A stretch of 64,000 nucleotides of DNA from Lentzea albidocapillata (GTDB taxonomy: Bacteria; Actinomycetota; Actinomycetes; Mycobacteriales; Pseudonocardiaceae): assembly GCF_000719115.1 (NCBI RefSeq), contig NZ_JOEA01000029.1, positions 1 through 64,000 on the forward strand, given 5' to 3'. Positions 34,606-43,272 of this stretch are shown one piece after another. Numbering within the stretch: the first letter of the stretch is position 1; every line of letters starts with the position of its first letter. The notes beneath the pieces were generated by a model that did not search any database, was not told where the DNA came from, and saw only the letters and a list, made by a program, of their open reading frames with translations. A program made the position numbers and the translations under genes.

Positions 34606-34895
34606 GGACACCGCGCCTGGAGATCGAGTACTGCACCCAGTGCCGGTGGTTGCTGCGAGCGGGCTGGACCGCGCAGGAGCTGCTGACGACGTTCACCGCG
34701 GAACTGGGTGAGGTCGCGCTGATCCCCAGCACCGGAGGCGTGTTCGACGTGCGGCTCGACGGCGAGACCCTGTGGTCGCGGAAGGTCCAGGAGGGCTTTC
34801 CGGACCTCGCCGTGCTCAAGCAGCTCGTGCGCGACCGGGTGGCGCCGGAGCGTTCCCTGGGCCACACCGACCGCAAGAACTCAGCCGACGCCTGA
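34602..34895 (+). CDS. Rdx/SelW-like thioredoxin-fold protein
   Basis: A 97-residue Rdx-family protein with the CxxC motif at residues 11-14 in EYCTQCRWLLRAGW, followed by the family's typical GEVALIPSTGGVFDVRLDGETLWSRK and a DLAVLKQLVRDRV helix. The motif is Cys-Cys and needs no selenocysteine. Thought to be a thiol redox protein. GTG 34602 overlaps the regulator stop as GTGA, so the two are co-expressed, possibly linking the regulator to redox state. Confidence 0.85.
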   Translation: MRTPRLEIEYCTQCRWLLRAGWTAQELLTTFTAELGEVALIPSTGGVFDVRLDGETLWSRKVQEGFPDLAVLKQLVRDRVAPERSLGHTDRKNSADA

Positions 34896-34950
34896 CGACG
34901 AGCCACGCTGTTGTACTTCCGAATTCGCTGCGGCACGGACTGGCGGCTCG

Positions 34951-34956
34951 TAGGGT
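34951..34956 (+). promoter_or_regulatory. Candidate -10 box (TAGGGT) for leaderless membrane-protein gene
   Basis: TAGGGT lies 7 nt before GTG 34964 and no ribosome site is present. This is the same spacing as at 500-505, 27656-27661, 30456-30461 and 52656-52661. Confidence 0.45.
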
Positions 34957-34963
34957 GACGGCC

Positions 34964-35488
34964 GTGCATCCGAACCAGGGTTGGCAGGCGCAGCAACCAC
35001 CACGGGGACACGGTCCGGGTTACGGCCCGGCGCCCGGCTGGGGGCAGCCGTTGCGGCCGAGCGCCGCGCCGGCGTTCCTCGCGGGTGGGCTCTGGCTGCT
35101 CGTCGCGGTGCTGTGCTTCGTGCTGGCAGGACTGAACTCCGCCGACGGCCTGGGCATCCGGCAGACCCCGGAGGCCGCCGTCGCCTTGCTGGGGCTGGCG
35201 TTCGGGCGCGGTTTCATCGCCAACGGCGACCCGGCGATCGTGGCCACCTACGTCGCCGGTGGCGTGGTGCTGCTGCTCGCCGCGCTGGTGATCGCGCGGC
35301 TCGCGTTCGCGCGCTGGGTCCTCGCCGGGCTCGGGTTCCTCGTGTGCGCCTACTACGTCTTCGCGGTCGTCCGGCTGACGATCAACCACGGCGGCACGCT
35401 GATCATCGTGCCGGGCATCGCGCTGATGCTGTGGCTGGCCGCGTCGATGGTGTCGGTGCTGCCGCCGGTCGGACGGGCGATGCGGTGA
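34964..35488 (+). CDS. Membrane protein with Pro/Gly-rich N-terminus
   Basis: A 174-residue protein: a cytoplasmic Gln/Gly/Pro-rich head (about 30 residues, HPNQGWQAQQPPRGHGPGYG) followed by four hydrophobic helices (LWLLVAVLCFVLAGL, YVAGGVVLLLAALVIARLAF, VLAGLGFLVCAYYVFAVV, LIIVPGIALMLWLAASMVSVL). No known family recognised. The stop codon abuts the convergent osmoprotectant gene with no gap (TGATCA). Confidence 0.65.
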   Translation: MHPNQGWQAQQPPRGHGPGYGPAPGWGQPLRPSAAPAFLAGGLWLLVAVLCFVLAGLNSADGLGIRQTPEAAVALLGLAFGRGFIANGDPAIVATYVAGGVVLLLAALVIARLAFARWVLAGLGFLVCAYYVFAVVRLTINHGGTLIIVPGIALMLWLAASMVSVLPPVGRAMR

Positions 35489-36442
35489 TCATTCCGTCCG
35501 GATGAACCCCTTCGACACCATCCAGTCGCGCGCCACCTCGCCCGCGTCCCTGCCCTCCACGTCGACCTGACGGCACAGCTCGATCATCTGGTCGTTGGTC
35601 AGCGCGGCGCTCACCTTCTCCAACGGCCCCCGGATCTGCGGGTACCGGGCGAGGAACTCGGCGCGCACGGTCGGCGCCACGTTGTACTGCGGGAAGGCCT
35701 TCTTGTCGTCCTCCAGCACGCGGAGCTTCTGCGCGGCGATGCGGCCGTCGGTCGTGAACACCTCGCCGACCGGGCACGTGCCGCCCGCGACGGCCGAGTA
35801 GATGGTGCCGATGCCGAAGTTCTTCACCTCGGTGGTCGGGAAGCCGTAGGTCCGTTGCGCCGCCGGGAAACCGTCCTGGCGGCTGGTGAACTCGGTCTCC
35901 AGGCAGAACACCGCCTGGTCAGGGTTCTGGGTGAGGAACGCCGCCAGGTCGGAGGTGGTCTTCAGGCCGTGCTGCTCGCCGTAGGCCTCGGTGACGGCGA
36001 ACGCGTACTGGTCGTTGAGCGGTGAGTAGGCGAGCCACTCGACGCCGAACTTCTCCAGGTCGGCCTTCTTCGTCGCGTCGTACTGCGCCTGTTCGCCGCC
36101 GGGTACGGGAAGAACGTTCCCCTGGTAGTTGATCCAGCCGGTGCCGGTGTACTCCCAGGTGACGTCGACCTCGCCGTTGAGCAGGGCCTGCCGCGCGGTC
36201 TGCGAGCCCTTGAGGTCGGTCAGGTCGATCACGTCCGCGCCGGCCGCGGACAACGCCATCTCGGCCAGGTAGCCGAGCAGGATGTTCTCGGTGAAGTCCT
36301 TGGATCCCACGGTGATCTCGACGCCCTGGAGCGACTGCTCCGGTTGGATCGAGCCCGGCAACACCTTGTAGGGCAACGCGCTGTTGACGTCCAGTCCGCA
36401 CCCGGACAAGAACAACAGCGCTACCAGCAGCACCCTTTTCAC
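35489..36442 (-). CDS. Osmoprotectant ABC transporter substrate-binding lipoprotein (OpuC/OsmF-type)
   Basis: A 317-residue lipoprotein (lipobox LFLSGC) of the glycine-betaine/choline family: GVEITVGSKDFTENILLGYLAEMAL, LLNGEVDVTWEYTGTGWINY, PLNDQYAFAVTEAYGEQHGL, KNFGIGTIYSAVAGGTCPVGEVFTTDGRI and the C-terminal family helix. Last gene of the operon; GTG 36442 overlaps the permease stop as GTGA. Confidence 0.92.
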   Translation of the reverse strand: MKRVLLVALLFLSGCGLDVNSALPYKVLPGSIQPEQSLQGVEITVGSKDFTENILLGYLAEMALSAAGADVIDLTDLKGSQTARQALLNGEVDVTWEYTGTGWINYQGNVLPVPGGEQAQYDATKKADLEKFGVEWLAYSPLNDQYAFAVTEAYGEQHGLKTTSDLAAFLTQNPDQAVFCLETEFTSRQDGFPAAQRTYGFPTTEVKNFGIGTIYSAVAGGTCPVGEVFTTDGRIAAQKLRVLEDDKKAFPQYNVAPTVRAEFLARYPQIRGPLEKVSAALTNDQMIELCRQVDVEGRDAGEVARDWMVSKGFIRTE

Positions 36443-37173
36443 CGGACCCCCTTGGGGCCGAACCACTGCTCGATCACCGCGCCGGCCCAGTCGACCAGCA
36501 GGGCGAGACCCGCCGCCAGCGCCGAGCCGGTCACCAGGACCTTCGTCAGGTTCAGCTTGTAGCCGGTGTCGATCAGCAACCCGAACCCGCCCGCGTTGAC
36601 GAACAGGCCGAACGTCGCCGTGCCGACCGCGAGCACCAGCGAGGTGCGCAGGCCGGCCAGGATCAGCGGTGTCGCCAAAGGGAACTCCACGCGCCACAGC
36701 ACGCCCGACGCCGACATGCCGATGCCGCGACCAGCGTCCACAAGGGACGGATCGACCTGCTGGATGCCCACGATCGTGTTGCGCAGCACCGGGAGCAACG
36801 AGTAGAACGCCAGTGGCAGCGCGGCCACCCAGAGCCCGCCAGAGGCACCCGTGACCAGGAACCACAGCACCAGCACGCCCAGAGCGGGCGCGGCCTGGCC
36901 GACGTTCGCTACCGCCAGGAACACCGGGGCGAGGAAGCGGGCCCACGACCTGGTCGCGACGATGCCCGCCGGCACCGCCACCACCACGACGATCGCGGTC
37001 ACGACGACCGTCATCGCCAGGTGGTCGCGCAGCGCGGTCAGCAACGACGTGGCGTTCAGCGTGCTCTTCTCGGTCGCCGTCAGCTCGCCGCCGAACACCC
37101 ACGCCAGCACACCGCCGACGATCAGCAGCACCGCGACGGGTTGCGCCCAGAACCGGATCCGCCCGGCCGTCAC
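36439..37173 (-). CDS. Osmoprotectant ABC transporter permease
   Basis: A 244-residue permease with six helices and the OpuCD-type stretch ALPLAFYSLLPVLRNTIVGIQQVDPSLVDAGRGIGMS, which includes the EAA-loop-like contact to the ATPase. GTG 37173 overlaps the ATPase stop as GTGA. It and the second permease (38278) form the membrane pore for compatible solutes such as glycine betaine. Confidence 0.9.
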   Translation of the reverse strand: MTAGRIRFWAQPVAVLLIVGGVLAWVFGGELTATEKSTLNATSLLTALRDHLAMTVVVTAIVVVVAVPAGIVATRSWARFLAPVFLAVANVGQAAPALGVLVLWFLVTGASGGLWVAALPLAFYSLLPVLRNTIVGIQQVDPSLVDAGRGIGMSASGVLWRVEFPLATPLILAGLRTSLVLAVGTATFGLFVNAGGFGLLIDTGYKLNLTKVLVTGSALAAGLALLVDWAGAVIEQWFGPKGVR

Positions 37174-38285
37174 GAGTTCGCCCGCCGCTGCTGCACGACG
37201 TCGGTCACGGTCGCGAGGTCGACGGTGCCGACGTACTCGCCGCGGCCACCCGTGACGACCGCACGGCCACCCTCGTTCACGATCGCTTCGAGGGCGTCCC
37301 GCAAAGTCGACTGCAGCGTCACGGAGTCCTGCACCGGACGTCCGGCACCGGCCAGCGAGGTCACGCGCCTCAGCTCGTTGCGCTGCACCCAGCGCGACGG
37401 GCGGTCGCGCTGGTCCAGCACCAGCAACCACTTCTCGTCACCCAGCTCCACAGTGGACGGGGCGATGTCGGAGCGAGCGGTGACGGCCTGACCCAGTTCG
37501 ACGTCGCGAACCCTCATGAGGGTCAACGCCTTCAGCGATGCGCCGGCGCCCACGAACCCGGCCACCGTGTCGTCCGCCGGGTTGGCCAGGATGGCGTCCG
37601 GGGTGTCGTACTGCAGGATCGTGGACCGGTCGCCGAGCACCGCGATCCGGTCGCCGAGCTTCACGGCCTCGTCGAAGTCGTGCGTGACGAACACGATCGT
37701 CTTGCGGAGTTCGTTCTGCAGCCGCAACAACTCGTCCTGCAGGTGTCCCCGTGTGATCGGGTCGACCGCGCCGAACGGTTCGTCCATCAGCAGCACCGGC
37801 GGATCGGCGGCCAGTGCCCGCGCGACGCCGACCCGTTGCTGCTGGCCGCCGGAGAGCTGCCGCGGGAAGCGGCCGGCGAACTCGCCGGGGTCGAGCCCGA
37901 CGAGGTCCATCATCTCGTCGACGCGGTCCGACGTCTTCTTCCTGTCCCAGCCCAGCAACCCCGGCACGATCCCGATGTTCTGCGCCACGGTGAAGTGCGG
38001 GAACAGCCCGGCCTGCTGGATCGCGTAACCGACGCGCCGCCGCAGGTCGTCCGGGTCGATCTTCAGCGCGTCCTCGCCGCCGATCGTGATCGTGCCGGAC
38101 GTCGGCTCGATCAACCGGTTGATCATCCGCATGGTCGTGGTCTTGCCACAGCCGGACGGCCCGACGAACACCACGATCTCCCCCGCCGGCACGACCATCG
38201 AGAAGTCGTCGACCGCCGCCGCCTTCTGCCCCGCGTACCGCTTCGTCACGTGGTCGAGCCTGATCTCGATGCCTTTTTCAGCCAC
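37170..38285 (-). CDS. Osmoprotectant ABC transporter ATPase with CBS domains
   Basis: A 371-residue ATPase: Walker A VGPSGCGKTTTMRMI, Q-loop YAIQQAGLFPHFTV, signature RQLSGGQQQRVGVARAL, Walker B PVLLMDEPFGAVD, H-loop THDFDEAVKLGDRI. The C-terminal 110 residues resemble the tandem CBS pair of OpuCA/OpuAA (VTLQSTLRDALEAIVNEGGRAVVTGGRGEYVGTV region), which senses ionic strength. GTG 38285 overlaps the previous gene by 8 bp. Confidence 0.92.
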   Translation of the reverse strand: MAEKGIEIRLDHVTKRYAGQKAAAVDDFSMVVPAGEIVVFVGPSGCGKTTTMRMINRLIEPTSGTITIGGEDALKIDPDDLRRRVGYAIQQAGLFPHFTVAQNIGIVPGLLGWDRKKTSDRVDEMMDLVGLDPGEFAGRFPRQLSGGQQQRVGVARALAADPPVLLMDEPFGAVDPITRGHLQDELLRLQNELRKTIVFVTHDFDEAVKLGDRIAVLGDRSTILQYDTPDAILANPADDTVAGFVGAGASLKALTLMRVRDVELGQAVTARSDIAPSTVELGDEKWLLVLDQRDRPSRWVQRNELRRVTSLAGAGRPVQDSVTLQSTLRDALEAIVNEGGRAVVTGGRGEYVGTVDLATVTDVVQQRRANS

Positions 38286-38925
38286 GAACGCCCCTCGACA
38301 CGGTGAAACGGTTGACCAGTACGTAAATTCCGTCGAGCAGCAGGGCCAGCACCACCACACCGATCGTGCCGGTGAGGGCCTGGTTCATCGAGTTCGCACT
38401 GCCCGCGTTCGCGAGCCCGGAGAACACCTCTGATCCCAGCCCCGGTCCTTTCACGTAGGCCGCGATGACCGCGATCCCCATCAGCATCTGCGTGGCGACC
38501 CGCATCCCGGCCAGAATCGCGGGCCACGCCAACCGCAACTCGACGCGCGTGAGCACCCCGAGTCTGCTCATCCCGATTCCTCTTGCGGCGTCGCTCACAG
38601 CCGGGTCCACACCGGCCAGTCCGACGATCGTGTTGCGCACGATCGGCAGCAACGCGTACAGCACCAGAGCGACCACCGTCGTGTCCGCGCCCAGGCCGAA
38701 CACCGGGATCAGCAACGCCAGCAGAGCGAACGACGGAATGGTGAGAATCGTGCTCGCCAACGCCGTGGCCAGCGCGGATCCGGCCGGACTGCGGTAGACC
38801 GCGACCCCGATCAGCACTCCGAGCAGCGTCGCCAGAACCGTGCACTGCACAACGGCACTGACGTGCAGAAACGCTTGCAAAGACAGCCGATCCCAGCGAT
38901 CGGCTACGTACTCGAGCACATTCAT
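38278..38925 (-). CDS. Osmoprotectant ABC transporter permease
   Basis: A 215-residue permease, first gene of the operon: HVSAVVQCTVLATLLGVLIGVAVYR, TILTIPSFALLALLIPVFGLG, LYALLPIVRNTIVGLAGVDPAVSDAARGIGMS (the ATPase-contact loop, very like that in the other permease), and a final helix LTGTIGVVVLALLLDGIYVLVN. ATG 38925. The next gap (38926-39166) is 241 bp and holds no gene; it should carry promoters for this operon and for the NRPS gene, but I see no clear operator. Confidence 0.9.
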   Translation of the reverse strand: MNVLEYVADRWDRLSLQAFLHVSAVVQCTVLATLLGVLIGVAVYRSPAGSALATALASTILTIPSFALLALLIPVFGLGADTTVVALVLYALLPIVRNTIVGLAGVDPAVSDAARGIGMSRLGVLTRVELRLAWPAILAGMRVATQMLMGIAVIAAYVKGPGLGSEVFSGLANAGSANSMNQALTGTIGVVVLALLLDGIYVLVNRFTVSRGVRG

Positions 38926-39166
38926 CCTCGTGGCCCCGCCCTCGAAGTTGGCGTCAACCCAACACCATTGTGGACAGTGCGGCAACCGTTCGCCACCGAA
39001 CCAACCGAGATTCCGGTCTGGTTCAAGGCGGCTCCGGTAGACCTCTGCGGCTGATCACAGGGCCAATCACTCCAGCGGGTTTCGAGCCGTCACTCATACG
39101 TTTCCAACCAACCGAGAACGCCCTCGCACCGACTCACGCCTGCTGACCGCTTGGGGGATTTCTGAG

Positions 39167-42100
39167 ATGTCGCACGAAGCTGAAGTGGACGGCGGCTGCC
39201 TTCCCGACCTGCTGCGCAAGCAGGTCGAGGAACACCCTGATCGCACGGCCGTCGTCTTCGGCGAACAGAGCATCACCTACGGCGAACTCTTCGAGCAGAG
39301 TTCCGCACTGGCCACGCACCTGCGGCGGCTCGGTATCAGCGAGGACGACTGCGTCGGCATGTTCGTCGAGCCGTCACTGGACCTCGTGGTCGGGGCGTGG
39401 GGGATCCTCTGTGCCGGCGGCGCGTACCTGCCGCTGAGCCCGGAGTACCCCGAGGAGCGGCTCCGGTACATGATCGAGGACTCGCGCACGAAGGTCGTCG
39501 TGACGCAGCCGGCCCTGAAGCAGCGGCTGGCCGAACTGGCGCCGAGCACCACGAGGATCGTCACGCTCGACGACTGCGACGAGGCGTTCGACGACGGCTT
39601 CTCCCCCGCGCACAACAGCCTGGCGTACATCATCTACACCTCGGGCAGCACCGGCCGGCCCAAGGGCGTGATGATCGAGCACCGCAGCATCGTCAACCAG
39701 ATGCTGTGGCTGCACGACACGCACGCCATCGACGGCACAAAGCGCGTGGTGCAGAAGACGCCGATGAGCTTCGACGCCGCGCAGTGGGAGATCCTCGCCC
39801 CCGCGGTCGGCAGCACCGTGGTGATGGGCCGGCCCGGTATCTACCGCGACCCCGAGATGCTGATCGAGACCATGCGCGAGCAGGGCGTCACCACGCTGCA
39901 GTGCGTGCCGACGCTGCTCCAGGCGTTGATCGACACCGAGGAGTTCCACACCGTCACCTCGCTGAAGCAGGTCTTCAGCGGCGGCGAGGCGTTGTCCCGC
40001 ACGCTGGCCCGGGCGTTCTTCGCGGACATGCCGAACGTGAGTCTCATCAACCTCTACGGGCCGACGGAGACGACGATCAACTCGTCGTCGTACGTGGTCG
40101 ATCCCGCCGCACTCGCCGAGGCACCGAAGTCCATCTCGATCGGCCTGCCCGTCGCGAACACGACGTATCTGGTGCTCGACGACAACCGCGACATGGTCAC
40201 GCCCGGCGAGATCGGTGAGCTCTACATCGGCGGCGTCCAGGTGGCCCGCGGCTACCTGCACCAGCCGGAGCTGACCGGGGAACGGTTCGTGGACGGCATG
40301 TTCCGCACCGGCGACCTCGTGACGCAGAACCTCGACGGCACGGTGCAGTTCGCCGGACGCGCGGACAGCCAGGTCAAGCTGCGGGGCTACCGGGTCGAGC
40401 TGGACGAGATCCGGCTCGCGATCGAGACGCACGACTGGGTGCGCAACGCGGCCGTGATCGTGAAGGAGGACGAGCGCACCGGGTTCCAGAACCTGATCGC
40501 GTGCGTCGAGCTGAACCCCAAGGAAGCCGCCCTGATGGACCAGGGCAACTCCGGTTCGCACCACCAGTCGAAGTCCAGCCGGCTGCAGGTCCGCGCGCAG
40601 CTGTCGAACCCCGGCGTGCGCGACGACCTCGGTGGCCGGCAAAGCTTCGAACTGCCCGGCGAGGAAGCCTCCTGCCTGCAGCGCAAGGTCGTCTTCTCGC
40701 GCAAGTCCTACCGCTTCTACGAGGGCGGCCAGGTCACCGACGCCGACCTGGCGCGATTGCTGGAACGCAAGCCGATCGGCGCCGGCTCCAAGGACCCGAA
40801 GTCGGTCCACGTCTCCGAACTGGGCGAGATCCTGCGCTACTTCGGCGCGCACTTCAGCGACCAGCGGCTGCTGCCGAAGTACGGTTACGCATCACCGGGT
40901 TCGCTCTACGCGACCCAGCTCCACCTTGAGCTGCACCACATCGCGGGGCTGCCGGCCGGGTTGTACTACTACCACCCGCTGCGCCACCAACTCGTGTTGA
41001 TCAGACCGCTCGAGGAAAGCTTCGAGGTACAGGCGAAGCTGCACTTCATCGGGCACAAGGCCGCGATCGAGGCGGTGTACCTCAACAACATCCAGGAGGT
41101 CCTGGAGATCGAGACCGGCCACATGGTCGGGCTGTTCGAGGAGGTCCTGCCCGGCTACGGCCTCGACATCGCCGCCTCCGCGTACACGCCGGAGACCAAG
41201 GACCTGCTCGACGTCGCCGACGAGGACTACTACCTCGGCACGTTCGAGCTGTGCGCCTACACCGGCGTCCGTGAGGACGACGTCGACATCTACGTCCAGA
41301 CGCACCCCGGCCGCGTCGCGAACCTGCCCGGCGGCCAGTACCGCTATGCCGGCGGCGAGTTCGAGCGGGTGTCCGACGACGTGGTGCTGCGCAAGCACGT
41401 CATCGCGATCAACCAGGCGGTGTACGAGCGCGCGAGCTTCGGTGTCAGCGTCATCGGCCGGTCCGCGGAGCTGTGGCGGCGCTACATCGACCTCGGCCGG
41501 ACCATGCACCGGTTGTCCGCCAACGACGTCGACCTCGGCTTCATGTCGTCGGGCTACAGCTCCAAGACGAACAACGACCTCCCGTCGGCCAAGCGCATCT
41601 GCGACATCCTGAAGGCGGCCGGTGAGAAGGACGGCCCGTCGTACTTCTTCCTGGGCGGCAAGGTCTCCTACGACCAGCGCCGCAGCCCCGGCATGAAGGA
41701 GGACGTCGTCCACATGAAGGGCCCGGCCGAGCTGATCCGCGACGACCTGGTCAACTTCCTGCCGGACTACATGATCCCGAACAAGGTCGTGGTGCTCGAC
41801 GCGCTGCCGGTCACCGCGAACGGCAAGATCGACGTCAAGGCCCTGACCGCGTCGGACAGGACGAACGTCGACGACCAGGACCGGCCGTTCGTCGCGCCGC
41901 GCACCGTCACCGAGCGCCGCATCAGCGAGATGTGGAAGAAGCTGATGAAGCGCGAGACCGTCTCGACGCACGACGACTTCTTCGAGACCGGTGGCAACTC
42001 GCTGATCGCGGTCGGCCTGGTCAACCGCATCAACAAGGACTTCGGCACCAGCCTGCCGCTGCAGGTGCTCTTCGAGTCGCCGACCATCGAGCAGCTCTCC

Positions 42101-43030
42101 CGGCGCGTCGACGGCCTGCACGAGGGCCCGATATCCCGGCTGGTTCCGTTGCAGCCCAACGGGGACGGCGCTCCCGTGTTCTGCTGGCCGGGTCTAGGCG
42201 GCTACCCGATGAACCTGCGCACGCTCGCAAGTCGTTCGGAGCGCCCGTTCTACGGCGTGCAGGCGCACGGCATCAACGAGGGCGAGACGCCGTACGGCAC
42301 GATCCGAGAGATGGCCGCCGCCGACATCGAGGCGATCAAGAAAGTGCAGCCGGAGGGCCCGTACACGTTGTGGGGCTACTCCTTCGGCGCGCGGGTCGCG
42401 TTCGAGACGGCCTACCAGCTCGAACAGGCGGGCGAGGAGGTCGAGAACCTCTTCCTGATCGCGCCGGGCTCACCGAAGGTGCGAACGGAGCGGGACAGCG
42501 ACGAGGCCTCCTACGCCAACAGCGCGTTCGTGACGATCCTCTTCTCGGTGTTCGCGGGCAGCATCACCGACGCCCGTCTCGCCCGGTGCCTGGAGGTCGC
42601 GCGGGACGAGGACAGCTTCGCGGCGTTCGTCAGCGGGGAGTTCCGCGACCTCGACAGCGAGCTCGTGCGGCGGATCATCAAGATCGTCACCGAGACGTTC
42701 TCCTTCAAGTACACCTTCGGCGAACTGAAAGATCGCACCATCACCGCGCCTCTGGCTGTGTTCAAGGCGCAGGGCGACGACTACTCGTTCATCGAGGGCA
42801 GCGAGGGTTTCTCGGTCACCGACCCGGTGGTCGTCGAGCTGCGGGCCGACCACTACAGCCTGCTGCGCGAGCCCGACATCGACGAGCTGCTCGCGTCCAT
42901 GCGGCAGACCGCGACCGTGCAGGAGGAGGCCGCGCGGGTGCCGGTGCTGCTGTCCGACGGGCAGATGGCCGAACTGATCGCGGCCGTCACCAAGGCCGTG
43001 ACGCTCGCCATCGCGGGAGACCGGTCGTGA
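39167..43030 (+). CDS. indC: Indigoidine-synthetase-like single-module NRPS (A-Ox-T-TE)
   Basis: A 1287-residue enzyme close in length and plan to IndC/BpsA, which converts two L-glutamine into blue indigoidine. Adenylation: YTSGSTGRPKG (158-168), SFDAAQWE (201-208), YGPTETT (297-303), FRTGD. After A8 (KLRGYRVELDEI, 404-415) the domain is interrupted by an FMN oxidase (about 510-865), then resumes with MIPNKVVVLDALPVTANGKIDV (869-890 region). T domain: GGNS with Ser945. Thioesterase: GYSFG with Ser1072 and His1229 in ADHYSLL. The tail 1250-1287 is extra and resembles the next gene's tautomerase (PVLLSDGQMAELIAAVTKA). ATG 39167 has GGGGGA 8-12 nt upstream. Followed by tautomerase, indA and indB. 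Confidence 0.93.
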   Translation: MSHEAEVDGGCLPDLLRKQVEEHPDRTAVVFGEQSITYGELFEQSSALATHLRRLGISEDDCVGMFVEPSLDLVVGAWGILCAGGAYLPLSPEYPEERLRYMIEDSRTKVVVTQPALKQRLAELAPSTTRIVTLDDCDEAFDDGFSPAHNSLAYIIYTSGSTGRPKGVMIEHRSIVNQMLWLHDTHAIDGTKRVVQKTPMSFDAAQWEILAPAVGSTVVMGRPGIYRDPEMLIETMREQGVTTLQCVPTLLQALIDTEEFHTVTSLKQVFSGGEALSRTLARAFFADMPNVSLINLYGPTETTINSSSYVVDPAALAEAPKSISIGLPVANTTYLVLDDNRDMVTPGEIGELYIGGVQVARGYLHQPELTGERFVDGMFRTGDLVTQNLDGTVQFAGRADSQVKLRGYRVELDEIRLAIETHDWVRNAAVIVKEDERTGFQNLIACVELNPKEAALMDQGNSGSHHQSKSSRLQVRAQLSNPGVRDDLGGRQSFELPGEEASCLQRKVVFSRKSYRFYEGGQVTDADLARLLERKPIGAGSKDPKSVHVSELGEILRYFGAHFSDQRLLPKYGYASPGSLYATQLHLELHHIAGLPAGLYYYHPLRHQLVLIRPLEESFEVQAKLHFIGHKAAIEAVYLNNIQEVLEIETGHMVGLFEEVLPGYGLDIAASAYTPETKDLLDVADEDYYLGTFELCAYTGVREDDVDIYVQTHPGRVANLPGGQYRYAGGEFERVSDDVVLRKHVIAINQAVYERASFGVSVIGRSAELWRRYIDLGRTMHRLSANDVDLGFMSSGYSSKTNNDLPSAKRICDILKAAGEKDGPSYFFLGGKVSYDQRRSPGMKEDVVHMKGPAELIRDDLVNFLPDYMIPNKVVVLDALPVTANGKIDVKALTASDRTNVDDQDRPFVAPRTVTERRISEMWKKLMKRETVSTHDDFFETGGNSLIAVGLVNRINKDFGTSLPLQVLFESPTIEQLSRRVDGLHEGPISRLVPLQPNGDGAPVFCWPGLGGYPMNLRTLASRSERPFYGVQAHGINEGETPYGTIREMAAADIEAIKKVQPEGPYTLWGYSFGARVAFETAYQLEQAGEEVENLFLIAPGSPKVRTERDSDEASYANSAFVTILFSVFAGSITDARLARCLEVARDEDSFAAFVSGEFRDLDSELVRRIIKIVTETFSFKYTFGELKDRTITAPLAVFKAQGDDYSFIEGSEGFSVTDPVVVELRADHYSLLREPDIDELLASMRQTATVQEEAARVPVLLSDGQMAELIAAVTKAVTLAIAGDRS

Positions 43031-43040
43031 GGGGGCCCGC

Positions 43041-43265
43041 GTGCCGCACGTGAACATCAAGCACTTCCCTGCATTGCTCAACGACGAGCAGACGTCCGAG
43101 CTGGTCTCGGCCATCACCGAGGCGGTGACCCGGGCGTTCGGCTGTGCCGAGGGCGTCGTGTCGATCGCACTGGAACCGGTCGAGCAGCAGGCGTGGCAGG
43201 ACCAGGTCCATACGCCGGAGATCGTGGAACGGAACCACCTCCTGCGCAAGACCCCGAGCTACTGA
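43041..43265 (+). CDS. 4-oxalocrotonate-tautomerase-family small protein
   Basis: A 74-residue tautomerase-superfamily protein starting M-P, so Pro1 would be the catalytic base after Met removal. Pattern: PHVNIKHFPALLNDEQTSELVSAITEAVTRAFG, then VVSIALEPVEQQAWQ. It lies 10 bp downstream of indC with GAGGGGG as ribosome site. In the indigoidine route a tautomerisation of the cyclised, dehydrogenated glutamine is needed; this gene is a candidate helper, by inference. Its N-terminal half resembles the C-terminal tail of IndC. Confidence 0.85.
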   Translation: MPHVNIKHFPALLNDEQTSELVSAITEAVTRAFGCAEGVVSIALEPVEQQAWQDQVHTPEIVERNHLLRKTPSY

Positions 43266-43272
43266 GGTGCGG

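Noticed and set aside
38863-39054. Small plus-strand frame in the gap before indC
   Set aside because: Overlaps the first codons of the permease in antisense and has no ribosome site.
39374-40852. 492-codon minus-strand open frame inside indC
   Set aside because: Antisense shadow of a conserved NRPS; composition is typical of a frame opposite a high-GC gene and no motif is present.
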